A stretch of 64,000 nucleotides of DNA, from the NCBI GenBank assembly GCA_030180135.1, contig CM058234.1, forward strand, positions 27,562,766-27,626,765, written 5' to 3'. Numbering within the stretch: the first letter of the stretch is position 1; each line of letters begins with the position of its first letter. A program made the position numbers and the translations under genes. This stretch comes from Orychophragmus violaceus (Eukaryota > Streptophyta > Magnoliopsida > Brassicales > Brassicaceae). A model generated the notes under the pieces. That model did not search any database and was not told where the DNA came from. It saw nothing but the letters and a program-made list of their open reading frames with translations. This document shows, in pieces, positions 11,225 to 22,071 of this stretch.

Positions 11225-12301
11225 AGCTGAAAAACAAGGGAGGTTTTAGTTATGATGTTCAAGAAATGAGAAGTCTTAACTATTCAGAAGACTCGCATTA
11301 TATTCAAACAATGTTTCCTCAGATGAATATAATGATCCAAGACCCATACTTCACTAAACTTGAGTGAGCCACTGGCTATCATCCAAATTTAGCTATCTAG
11401 GTAAGCAACAACTTTGCTAGTTATATCCAATATAACTCTTGGTTGTGGATTGACATCTCATGTAAAATCCACCTGATGTCTCTGAGCCCAAAACGATTTT
11501 GATGGCCCAGTCAAGTAAACCAATCTCTTTAGTCATGTAATTGTCGATGTCTTGCACTGCAAATCCATCAACACGATTACCTCTGTCTTACTCATGTAAT
11601 TGTGAACATCTTGCACTGCAAGTCTATCACACAATTAAATGGGTCTTGACAGTTGACAAGATTGGAAAGACATCAAGTATCACTTGATATTTGATTGAGG
11701 AACAGAACCATTTAAAACGTTCAGTTTTATTATGTTTTAATTCTCCTAATTAAATGATTTGTCTTGGTTTGGTCTTGTGGTTTCAGGTTCCATAACCTAA
11801 ACCATCGAATCTTGTGTCGACCGACACTACTTTAGTGTCGATCGATGCTGATTAACCAAAACCAATCTGCGATAACCGATCAATCCAATTGATCCGGGTT
11901 TGAGTACCGGTCAGTGTCGATCGATGCTACATTAGCATCGGTCGATACCAACCCAATCGCAATAAACCATTCTTAGCGTTTAACCATCATTAACCAAGCT
12001 CGATAACCGGTCCAATCCAATTGAACCGATTCATCAATCTCGCGAGGTCTGTGTCGACCGACACAACTATTGCGTCGATCGACACTAGGCGAAACATATG
12101 TTTTATTCGGGTTTTCGCCCTGTGTCGATCGATGCCGGATTGGCAACGATCGACACTATGCGAAAACCCTAAGACGTTTTTCGAACAAACCCTAAACTAG
12201 GTTTTTCATGAAAACGAATTTTAGCAAGTTTGTATCAACCATACACAGATTCAGATTCAACTAATCTAATCAACATGCTACAGATTCAATGGAACCCTAA
12301 A
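11225..12301 (-). other. 5' leader of the young Copia element with four palindrome pairs
   Basis: About 1.1 kb between the primer-binding site and the gag start, with no coding region. It holds four palindrome pairs with cores at 11817/11838, 11917/11938, 12054/12075 and 12125/12146, every one 21 bp apart. The unusually long leader is where packaging signals would normally lie. Confidence 0.7.
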
Positions 12302-12313
12302 GCTCTGATACCA
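12302..12313 (-). promoter_or_regulatory. Primer-binding site, initiator tRNA-Met type
   Basis: The minus strand reads TGGTATCAGAGC one base after the 5' LTR end, the standard plant Copia primer site. Confidence 0.92.
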
Positions 12314-12314
12314 C

Positions 12315-12994
12315 TGAAGGAATTTCTAGCAGTTCCTAATCCAATTAGGCAACCCTGGTCTGAATTCCAAGCCTAGGATCTAGGGTTCATGTAATTGAAT
12401 CATTGGGATCTCAGAATTACCTGGTGATTAGCAGCGGAAGATTTGCAGATAATCGAGATCTAGAGCGCCTCAAATGCTGCGCCTCTACTGGTATTCACAC
12501 GCACACAAACTGGACAGCAGGGATGCTAGTGCCTATAGAGATCCAATCTCTTCAGAGGTTTCTGTTCAAGTTCTGGTGGCTGTGAATTAGGTTAGGGATG
12601 AGTTTAGGTCGACCATATATCTTATATATGTCGGCTTAAACCACAACGGAATTAACCAACGATTAAACCGAATTAATCTGATTAATCCGCGAGTGCATCG
12701 ATCGATGCACTCTCTGCAACGATCGATGCTGTCCCAGAACATTGATATCGAATGCATATCACATATGCATTCACTGGATCATTACATTAATGATCAACCT
12801 CGTCTTTAACGCCCAGTTTGCTTAGGTGTGTGACCCTGTAGGATCATATAACACTAGCAATGAGTTCTCAACTCATTGATCATAAGTGGCTTCTAGCAAA
12901 GCATTATGATTTCCTAGTGATATGTGATTGTCTCATCTCGACTATACGACTTTCACTTAGAGCAAGTACAATAGATTTCAGGACATTCCCAACA
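12315..12994 (-). repeat. 5' LTR of the young Copia element
   Basis: 680 bp, matching 6248-6927 except at two positions. It is followed by the ATAGG duplication (12995-12999), after which the tandem unit resumes. Confidence 0.95.
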
Positions 12995-13824
12995 ATAGGA
13001 TCTCAAATGAGAGGAACAACGAAAATAAGACACCACTCAAATGCATCAAATCAAACTTCACGATAAAATCGGAATCAGAGAGTTAGTCACTCTATGCTGT
13101 AACTTTGAAAACAAATTTTTATTTTCGAAAATCGGCGCTAAAACAATTCCAACTGCATCTGCTGGTCTCAAAAAACCGTAGCCGAAGATAACAAAGCAGG
13201 TAAGGAATTAAAGTAAGTTTTCGGCGTTGTAACTGTTGGAACAAAAAAAATCTGAAGAAAGACTTTAGGCTTTATTATTTTTTTGTTGGATGTAAATTGA
13301 AATGTATATGACTCAATTCAAAGTGAAAGCCTTGTGAATTTTAGTAAGTGGCAAACTTAATTTGTCCCACTTCCAATTCAAAGTGAAAGCCTTATGCATT
13401 TTAGTAAGTGGCAAACTTAATTTGTTCCACATTGGAAGTGATGAACATTTTTGATGAGTATATATACAGATACTATCATAACAATGTTTAAATGGCTATA
13501 GAGAAAGGGGACAACACACGGGCACGCCGCCACCACAGTCCAGTCAGTTTGGCTCGTGGTATGAGCCTCTAGAAAGGCTTCCGAACAAGTATCTTTTTGG
13601 GGAAAAATGTTATGAAATTTGATGCCTACTAAGATGAAAACCGAAAAAAAAATATTCAAAATCATTAAAAGTTTTTTCGAATATTCAATTAAATTTCAAA
13701 ATTAACCACAATTTAATTTTTGAAACCGTCCGAAAATTAAGCTTCCGATATTTTCTTAACGTTAAAATATTTCCATAATCGAGTAATTATTCGTGTATTT
13801 ATTACGAGATATTCGTCAGTTGAT

Positions 13825-13826
<2 letters not shown>

Positions 13827-13900
<74 letters not shown>
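13827..13900 (+). repeat. (CT)37 microsatellite
   Basis: An uninterrupted run of 37 CT dinucleotides directly before the TATA box. The same tract has 15 repeats in copy 2 and 60 in copy 3. Confidence 0.97.
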
Positions 13901-13901
<1 letters not shown>

Positions 13902-13903
<2 letters not shown>

Positions 13904-13911
13904 ATATATAT
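13902..13911 (+). promoter_or_regulatory. TATA box of the LTR-like segment (copy 1)
   Basis: TTATATATATGAG sits 1 bp after the CT tract and is followed by a pyrimidine-rich CCTCCTCTCTTCATCA leader. The same arrangement is found at 21127-21137 and 25754-25763. It looks like a plant core promoter with an adjacent Y-patch or GAGA-type tract. Confidence 0.6.
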
Positions 13912-15147
13912 GAGCCTCCTCTCTTCATCAATCACACTTCTTCACATCTTTTCCATACGAAACAATTCTTCAATCCTACACCTCAAAAAGTAATTCTCGA
14001 AAGTGTCGTAGATTAATTATTCGTCAGTACCGTAGACGAGTGTTGTGTTACGGTTTTCCTCGGTTATATCCTAGGACTCTTGAATCACAGATTCCCGTCA
14101 CACTACATGTGTTTTTTAGAGTTAAGGAAAAGATCATAGTCTTGCCTCTAATCGCTTCTTTCATCCGATTTTAGTATTCAAATCGTTTTCAATCGCTTTA
14201 TGTAAATCGATTTCCTTACATTTATATATATTTATCGCGTTGGTTTCGCCTTTGTAGTGTTCAAAATATTTTGGTCTTACATCCTTAACTTTAAGAAATC
14301 CGTTTTTGTTTTATAAACATCAAACATATTATAACTGTGAGTATATATAGATTTTCTATTCGGATTTAAAACGATTTCAAATATGATTTTGAAATGATTT
14401 CTAATCGGATTTCATAACAATTTTCACAGAAAACGACCTTCAAGCTTAATTGAGCGATCGCTTTATAGCGTTCCGCATTTTTCTTATTTGCATTTCACAA
14501 ACGCTTTATCAAGTCTATTGAGCGGTCGCTTCATAAGCGATTAGTGGTTGCTTGAAAGCACTTTCCTTGATTGGCAAACGTTTTCTAAACGCTTCACCGA
14601 TCGCGTTTCTTAAAATGCTACTCAAACGCGCTCTCTTTTGACGCTTTGACGAACTTTCTGCGGAATTTCGAGTGGTTTTGATAACATTTTTAAAATTGCG
14701 ATTTAATGTGTATCGACCTTAAGTGTAGTTTCTGATTGTAATATAAATCCGAACACTACATGTTTGTCCGCAACTAAAATTTTCGAAAAATAAACATTGA
14801 TGACAATAAGCAAAATTTACATACCATGCTATATTCGTTTGTTTATTTCCCCTTCGATTCAAATGCAAGAATAATACTAGAGATGGCAAATTGGATCATT
14901 GCCCGCAAGCCAATATAAAATTTTGTCTAAAAATGGGTGGGTCTCGCGAACGTAATATATGCGGTGTACGGTTTATGCTGGTTGACCCGGTATGGATTGG
15001 TAGGTTTTGCGGGTTGACCGCATAAAGACATGGAATAGTGTGTATTCCGATTATTCCGTTCGATCAATCCAATTTTCAACTTTTCAAACTTCGTTTTGAT
15101 CCTTTATGTGAACTTTTTCTAATCCATATTCACTTTCTCTTTTAATA

Positions 15148-15734
15148 TGATATTGTCTGTTTTGGGCGGATCAGAGCCATCGAATCGATAATAATGGCAA
15201 AGCCTGCATAGATTTGCTTTTGGGCTCTTGTTCAAAAAACCTCATACTAATGAGAGTTGTACATTACTTATATATTAGATTATTATTGTCTAAATTTCCG
15301 ATGTGAGACTTTGTTTGTTTAATCCTAACAAATCTCCCTTCAAACCAAAAACCAAATATATCCTTGATATCTCCTCTAGCGAAACATGACACCCATCTTG
15401 TACCGCTATAATAATCAACGGAACCCGCCACTTGACCTTCTGGGCATGTAAGGAAGACTTTCGACACAAGACCCTAGCACCCTTTATTCACGAGCTCACC
15501 TTGAAGAATCTTTTCCACAACGAAATACCAATTGTGGGGTTTTCCTAACCCATGTCCAACTCTTTTATTAGTATGATATTGTTCATTTTGGGCCCAAGTG
15601 ACAAAGCCCGTACAAATTTGCTTTTGGACTGTTACCCAAAAAACCTCATACTAATGAAAGTTGGAAATTACTTATATATTAGACCATTATTGTATAAATT
15701 TCCGATATTGGACTTTGTTTGTTTAATCCCAACA
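15148..15734 (-). mobile_element. TRIM-like small LTR element inside the hAT element (copy 1)
   Basis: Direct repeats 15148-15330 and 15574-15734 flank ~240 bp. Read on the minus strand they start TGTTGGGATTAAAC or TGTTAGGATTAAAC and end CAATATCA. One holds CTCACATCGG, a hallmark of plant miniature LTR elements. AAGGGAGAT, a polypurine-like stretch, precedes the left repeat. No target duplication or clear primer site was found. A frame at 15264-15467 is incidental. Confidence 0.5.
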
Positions 15735-16699
15735 CTTTGAAATGTTGAAAATTTTATTCTTTTATAGGTTGATTTGAAGCCGAAGATATGACCTCTCATT
15801 ATAAGAGAAAGATCAGAGCTCGAGAAGAGAAATAATTTGTGCATCGAAAGCTCTAGTTGGGATATTGAAAAGTCACTACGCGAGTACTATATTTCACAAG
15901 TGAACTGCGTTCTGCATAACTGGTCAATCTTCTCGTTTGAAACTCTTTGATGATGCATGGGCCAAACTGGGTCAGCTCTTTTGCTCTCTCTTTATGGTCC
16001 TTTGTTTTGTTCTTTTTTTTTTTCTTATGAAAGATTCCTCATTCTTCCTTAATTTTCCTTTGTTTTGTTCTTCTTCCGAGAAGTTTTCTCTTGAATTACA
16101 ATGGAAGATCTTGTCTCCTTGCATATCTTCTCTTATTGATGATATCTCATTTTTGTTCAGATAAAAAATTTAGAATTGCTACCAAATGCTAATTATGAGT
16201 TTTATTATATTCCATTGACCTTAAAAGGTTTTCCTTTATTTTTTCTTTTCATTACATGTTTAACTAATACACTGTCATGTTTGCGACTTTTTCATATTGA
16301 TTTTGTTCAAAATTTGTCGTTTCTTGGTAATTTTTTTATTCCCTTGGTAACTTAATTGCGTAGTTGCTCGCTCAATTTGATGTTGTGCTCTCTGAAAATT
16401 TTGGTATCTTGATTACTTAAATCTAGTCGGTTTATTTCTTAAAGCAATCATTTTTGTTTACATCTATAAATGGCCTGGTTAATTGCACTAGTCTAGGTCA
16501 ATAAAGATGCAGTACATCAAATTTTTCATTCTTGTTTCATTGTATCTATGATGGGATAAAGTAATTGCTATGACTTAGTTCATACGAAACCCCTTTTTGG
16601 TTGAAGGCTAAATATAATAAGATTAAATGTATGGACAATGGCATTACTATATAATAGTTTCTCATTGAAGTAGTTCTGAGCCTCAGATAGTGAACCTAT

Positions 16700-16906
16700 T
16701 GATATACCATGGATTTTAGGGATTTTAAGCATGGTATATGTCTTATTTATCGAGCCTTTTATTATGTTTTGGAGTCTTTTTAGTATGTTTACAGGTCTAG
16801 GTATGTTTGGAGCGGAATTGGACATTATGGTGCATTCTGGAGCATTTTGGAGTATTGACCCGAGAGATGGAATTCACTGTCGAATTCTCAGACCTGTGTC
16901 GATCGA
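16700..16906 (+). repeat. Truncated Athila LTR (left end only)
   Basis: Matches the first ~207 bp of the LTR at 4115-5300. It starts TGATATACC right after CCTAT (16695-16699). Homology stops inside the first palindrome (GTGTCGATCGA), where unrelated AT-rich DNA begins. Confidence 0.92.
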
Positions 16907-17530
16907 ATAAAATACAAAATTAATAACTTGTAATCTTATAAGTGATTGAATAAAATACAAAATTAATAACTTGTAATCTTATAAGTAATTTTAGTAATAT
17001 AATTTTTTTTTTTAAATATCTAATAATATAAAAGTAAATATCTTATAAACATTTGATTTAGAGTTTATGGTATTGGATTGTTTAGGGTATTGTAGGGTTT
17101 AGGTATTGGAGAGATTAGGGTATTGGAGTTTAGGGTATTGAATTGTTTAGAGTATTGGAGAGTTTAGGGTATTGGAGAGATTATGTTATTTGATTTAGAG
17201 ATTAGTGTATTGGAGAGTTTAGGGTATTGCAATTTATTTCTTTTTATTTATAATATAACTGAATAACTCTTATATTATTTTAGGGTATACATAGGGTTTA
17301 GGGTAATACTAATTTTTGTAGTTTATAACATAGTCTATAATAAAACATTTCCAACTTATATTGATTAAAGCCTCGCAAATATTTGATTTAGTGTTTAGGG
17401 TATGTGAGGGTTAGGGTTAAAATATTAAAGGGTAATGTTTTAAGATTCACACTTACAATATATTTAATATAATCTAAAAAAAATCAACTAATATTAAATA
17501 TAAAATCTACACTTACACTTGACCAATTAT
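16907..17530 (+). repeat. AT-rich region with a 39-bp tandem duplication and TTTAGGG-like repeats
   Basis: A ~39-bp segment starting GAATAAAATACAAAA is present twice in tandem (16906-16984). From about 17050 to 17430 the motif GTTTAGGGTATTGGAGA and close variants recur at least eight times. It resembles a degenerate plant telomere repeat (TTTAGGG) expanded as a minisatellite. No coding region is seen. Confidence 0.6.
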
Positions 17531-19400
17531 TTTGTTTGGCGCTAGTTGGTCTGGCGGTAAAATGAAAATTTTGGCCAAATTTTGGCTCTTTATCAAAAGC
17601 CCATACGACTATTGTAACAAAAAAACTAATCTACCGCTCCCTCATTTCTCTTGGCAGAGACCCAGGCTGTACCGGTTCTAGAGACTTCACCAAAACCTAG
17701 ATCTGCTTCTCCATTTTCTCCGAAGATGTGCTTGGGCTCGAGGAAGAAGATCTAGAGAAAACGGAGAAATATTGAAGCTATTTGCTCTCTGGTGGTGCCC
17801 CTCTTTCTGCTGAAACCCAGAGATTCATTAACATATGTGTTAGGTAAACGCATCTCTGAATATCTCCATGAAGATTGTCCTTTCTTTTGCCGATTTCTAC
17901 GATCTAACATTCTGATATTCCTCAGGGCTCCAATCGGTCAGGGATGGAACCTTCTCCGAATCTCATGTGAGGATGTTATCTCCTCTTTCAGATATTGATG
18001 TTGGTTCCTGTTTGTCTCGGCTTTTGATTCCGTTGTGTTATGTGGTTTTCAGGGTTTCAACAACTGATTCAAAAGTTGAACAAAGGAGTTGATGAGCCTG
18101 AGGATCCTGATCCAAAGGTCGGTTTATTTGTTTAGTTATTCTGTTGAAGATAAGCTAATATAGTTGCAGACTTTCACACTTTTTGTTGGCATACCTGCAG
18201 ATCCTGGGAAATATGTTTTTGTTTGAGTATCTAATTCATGTTCTTAAGTTAGATTTCATGCCTCAGAATCAAGTGTATCAAGGTCAAATGCAAGTCCTTA
18301 AACTTGTTTCTGAATCAGTAACACATATACTTTCGATTAATATTTGCTGAACAAGAAGTTACTTCTCAGGGTCAGCTACTACGTTTCCGGTTCTGCTTCA
18401 TTAATTTTTCCTTGATGTGGCCTAACCCTAAGTTACTGTTGAAAAGTTGCAAGCTGCTCTCACAAAAGAGCTAAGAACAATGCAAGGATTTAAGTTTGCT
18501 TGTTGCTTATTCCAATCCTGAAGAAGCAACCAGACCTGTAAGTTTCCTACTAAAATCATTAGCTTTAGACTGAATCTACCTAACTGATATTCTTTTTTGT
18601 GGGCTAAGGGAAAGTTGAGAGGAGGAAATCAGCAGCAGGGTCAAAGATAGAGATAGATATGATTCCTTGACATAACTTATGTTTCGTGTGCAGGTGAAAC
18701 CATTATATCTCGTGGATCTAAGCAAGAACTGATTCCTTTTGCTATTCCGCTTTCGAAAAACTCTTCAGGTAAAAAAAACACACTTGATTTCATTATCCTT
18801 TAAGTTATCAGCGTTTTGCTCAACTTTGTTTATTGTTTCTTAGTAGGCTCCGTCATTGCGCTTCTGAGATGGCCTACTGCTCCACTAGGGTAAGAGAATT
18901 ATATATCTTTCTTGGTAACTCTTGCATTGCTAAATACATTTTTGTTGCCATATTCTTGATTTTAACTTTCTTTGGTATTCAAGAACAGACTATATATGGA
19001 GCTTGAGCAACTGAAAAACTCTTAGGATGGAGATCTAGTCATGGTGCCCTTCATAACACAACACTCTTGAAGCGGTTCCAACAAAAAGACTTGTATCAAA
19101 GGAGTGAAGTTTTCCACTGCTGGTGACATTGGGGACGATGATGACTTGGCGGTTTGGTTTGATGTCATAGAGTTAGTTTTAGTTAGTATAAGACTTGGTA
19201 TGTAGTTTTTGGATAATTTATGTTTATATGTATTCTTTGGATAATTTATGGAATATAAAAGTTTTATATAAATCTAATAAATATATATTATGCAAAAAAA
19301 TAATTCAAATAAATGAAATAAAATAGCATTAGAATTAACAAAAATTCACAGCAATATAAAAATGTCACGGAACAATATTGAACATCACTATATTTGTGTT
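17531..19400 (+). pseudogene. Captured host-gene fragment with exon/intron structure, identity unknown
   Basis: Short coding-like blocks are separated by intron-like AT-rich DNA with splice-like ends. Readable pieces include FQQLIQKLNKGVDEPEDPDPK (near 18060-18115), VEKLQAALTKELRTMQGF (near 18440-18495), KPLYLVDLSKELIPFAIPLS (near 18700-18760) and IALLRWPTAPLG (near 18855-18890). Order and strand are consistent with one spliced plant gene. I do not recognise the gene with certainty. Stops and missing exons make it non-functional. It sits just inside a CACTA-type right end (19651), so capture by a transposon is likely. Confidence 0.5.
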
Positions 19401-19651
19401 ATAATAGAATAAATTACAGCACTAAAAAATGATACGAAAACTCGAATAATAGCACGGATACGGCGCGATGAAATAAATTCTGATAGCAATTATATAACGC
19501 TATAATAAGTCCATTTATTATAGCATTAAAAAACGCTATGGTAGAAGGGGGGTCTATTATAGCTGCGGCTAACATATCGTTCATGGAAACGCTACCAAAA
19601 CCCAATGGTAGTGTTTTCAGTGTGCTACTAATGCCGATATTTCTTGTAGTG
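19400..19651. mobile_element. Right terminal region of a CACTA-type transposon
   Basis: Ends TTTCTTGTAGTG, the reverse complement of CACTACAAGAAA, the typical plant CACTA terminus, and tandem-unit sequence resumes at 19652. A short inverted motif (aacgctat / atagcgtt type) recurs inside, like subterminal repeats. The left terminus was not found. Similar terminal sequence (TTCATGGAAAC..) occurs near 34110-34160. Confidence 0.65.
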
Positions 19652-20266
19652 TTTGTTACCGGAAGATATTTAGATCTCTAAGCTTTGTGGTTCTCTGTTT
19701 GCTTGCATAATGTCAGTAAAACACTTTGAGATGTGGAATTATCTTAGCTTTCTCATGATCATTAACTCATATAATTTCCTGTTACTAATGGCAGGTTGAG
19801 TGACGTTGTCAAAGGACATTGTTATGTATGCACCCTTTCCTTACATTATGAATTGGGCTACAAATGTAAATAATGTTATTTTATTCTACATGAAGCATGC
19901 GTAAATCTCCTTTTCAAGAAAAAAGGTATGTGCTTAACACCGAATGGAGTGATTATATTTCAGATATGCGGGCAGATCGCAAAACCGCAAAAAATCAACA
20001 GGGCGGGATTAGACATATATTTTTGAAAGGCCGCTCGCGACAGGCAGGACCGCACGGTTTAAAGGGAAAACATGACCGCAACGGGTCGGCCCATTTGGAC
20101 GCGGGTGACCCGAATTGCAATCCCTAAATAATAATATAGGTTTCACAGATCCTTTGGACAAACTTTCATTTCATAACTTAAACTTCAAGAATACAGTAAA
20201 TAGATGGAATTATTCATTTTCTATGATTACTACATGATTTAACATCAAAGAAAATTAAAGCTTATA
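19652..20266 (+). repeat. 4.57-kb tandem unit, copy 1, right part
   Basis: Starts TTTGTTACCGGAAGATATT and matches 24220-24833 of copy 2 and 5632-6247 of copy 0. It includes the right end of the hAT element (20126) and the unit's distal flank. Confidence 0.9.
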
Positions 20267-20502
20267 GGATCTCAAATGAGAGGAACAACGAAAATAAGAC
20301 ACCACTCAAATGCATCGAATCAAACTTCACGATAAAATCGGAATCAGAGAGTTAGTCACTCTATGCTGTAACTTTGAAAACAAATTTTTATTTTCGAAAA
20401 TCGGCGCTAAAACAATTCCAACTGCATCTGCTGGTCTCAAAAAACCGTAGCCGAAGATAACATAGCAGGTAAGGAATTAAAGTAAGTTTTCGGTGTTGTA
20501 AC

Positions 20503-21092
20503 TGTTGGAACAAAAAAAATATGAAGAAAGACTTTAGGCTTTATTATTTTTTTGTTGGATGTAAATTGAAATGTATATGACTCAATTCAAAGTGAAAGCC
20601 TTGTGCATTTTAGTAAGTGGCAAACTTAATTTGTCCCACTTCCAATTCAAAGTGAAAGCCTTATGCATTTTAGTATGTGGCAAACTTAATTTGTCTCACA
20701 TTGGAAGTGAGAAACATTTTTGATGAGTATATATACATATACTATCATAACAATGTTTAAATGGCTATGGAGAAAGGGGACAACACACAGGCACGCCGCC
20801 ACCGCAGGCCAGTCAGTTTGGCTCGTGGTATGAGCCTCTAGAAAGGCTCCCGAACAAGTATCTTTTTGGGGAAAAATGTTATGAAATTTGATGCCTACTA
20901 AGATGAAAAGCGAAACAAAAATATTCAAAATCATTAAAAGTTTTTTCGAATATTCAATTAAATTGCAAAATTAACCACAATTTAATTTTTGAAACCGTCC
21001 GAAAATTAAGCTTCCGATATTTTTTTAACGTTAAAATATTTCCGTAATCGAGTAATTATTCGCGTATTTATTACGAGATATTCGTCGGTTGA

Positions 21093-21128
<36 letters not shown>

Positions 21129-21943
21129 ATATATATGAGCCTCCTCTCTTCATCAATCACACTTCTTCACATCTTTTCCATACGAAACAATTCTTCAATC
21201 CTACACCTCAAAAAGTAATTCTCGTAAGTATCGTAGATTAATTATTCGTCAGTACCGTAGACGAGTGTTGTGTTACGGTTTTCCTCGGTTATATCCTAGG
21301 ACTCTTGAATCACAGATTCCTGTCACACTACATGTGTTTTTTAGAGTTAAGGAAAAGATCATAGTCTTGCCTCTAATCGCTTCTTTCATCCGATTTTAGT
21401 ATTCAAATCGTTTTCAATCGCTTTATGTAAATCGCTTTCCTTACATTTATATATATTTATCGCGTTGGTTTCGCCTTTGTAGTGTTCAAAATATTTTGGT
21501 CTTACATCCTTAACTTTACGTATTATAACTGCGAGTATATAAACATTTTCTATTCGGATTTAAAACGATTTCAAATATGATTTTGAAATGATTTCTAATC
21601 GGATTTCATAACAATTTTCACAGAAAGCGACCTTCAAGCTTAATTGAGCGATCGCTTTATAGCGTTCCGCATTTTTCTTATTTTCATTTCACAAACGCTT
21701 TATCAAGTCTATTGAGCGGTCGCTTCATAAGCGATTAGTGGTTGCTTGAAATCACTTTCCTTGATTGGCAAACGTTTTCTAAACGCTTCACTGATCTTGT
21801 TTCTTAAAATGCTACTCAAACGCACTCTCTTTTGACGCTTTGACGAACTTTCTGCGGAATTTCGAGTGGTTTTGATAACATTTTTAAAATTGTGATTTAA
21901 TGTGTATCGACCTTAAGAGTAGTTTCTGATTGTAATATAAATC
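20503..21943 (+). repeat. LTR-like segment of the tandem unit (copy 2)
   Basis: Same segment as 13234-14749, with a short internal deletion near 21516 and the shortest CT tract. Confidence 0.6.
21096..21125 (+). repeat. (CT)15 microsatellite
   Basis: Fifteen CT repeats before the TATA box at 21127-21137. This is the shortest allele among the three units. Confidence 0.97.
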
Positions 21944-22071
21944 CGAACACTACATGTTTGTCCGCAACTAAAATTTTCGAAAAATAAACATTGATGACAA
22001 TAAGCAAAATTTACATACCGTGCTATATTTGATTGTTTATTTCCCCTTCGATTCAAATGCAAGAATAATAC

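Larger units (their letters stand above)
6248..12994 (-). mobile_element. Young Ty1/Copia retrotransposon, complete ends, decayed coding region
   Basis: This 6747-bp element has two 680-bp LTRs (6248-6927 and 12315-12994), ends TGTTGGGAATG...TTCCTTCA on the minus strand, and a 5-bp duplication ATAGG (6243-6247 and 12995-12999). Tandem-unit copies at 20261-20270 and 24828-24837 give the empty site (TTATAGGATCTC), which proves the insertion. The LTRs differ at only two positions that I can see (6535 and 6889 against 12599 and 12948 or so), so insertion was recent. The interior has gag and parts of integrase and reverse transcriptase on the minus strand, but no recognisable RNase H. The element is probably mobilised in trans. 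It carries eight palindrome pairs, including one in each LTR. Confidence 0.95.
13234..14749 (+). repeat. LTR-like segment of the tandem unit (copy 1)
   Basis: Starts TGTTGGAAC, contains a (CT)n tract, a TATA box and a pyrimidine-rich leader, and is shared by all three units. In copy 3 the same segment leads directly into a plus-strand Copia gag, and a diverged partial copy lies at 34742-35115 after the Copia RNase H. That suggests an LTR of that element. Its exact 3' end is uncertain, because no clean duplication flanks it. Confidence 0.6.
12995..16699 (+). repeat. 4.57-kb tandem unit, copy 1, left part
   Basis: Colinear with copy 2 (20267-23892) apart from the CT-tract length and small differences. 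It ends exactly at CCTAT (16695-16699), where an Athila LTR begins, and resumes at 19652. The homologous stretch of copy 2 (23893 to about 24215) is missing from copy 1. Confidence 0.9.
14878..20126. mobile_element. hAT-type transposon in tandem-unit copy 1, interrupted
   Basis: Left end TAGAGATGGCAA (14878) and right end TTGCAATCCCTA (20126) are near-perfect inverted ends of the plant hAT type. The 8-bp flank is AATAATAC on the left (14870-14877) and AATAATAA on the right. The element is broken by the Athila stub, a telomere-like repeat region and a captured gene with a CACTA end (16700-19651). No transposase reading frame is recognisable, so it is non-autonomous. Confidence 0.8.

Noticed and set aside
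15264..15467. 67-residue minus-strand frame, also at 22458-22661, as a small conserved gene
   Set aside because: Conserved only because the tandem unit is duplicated, and it spans the border of a TRIM-like repeat. No domain is recognised.
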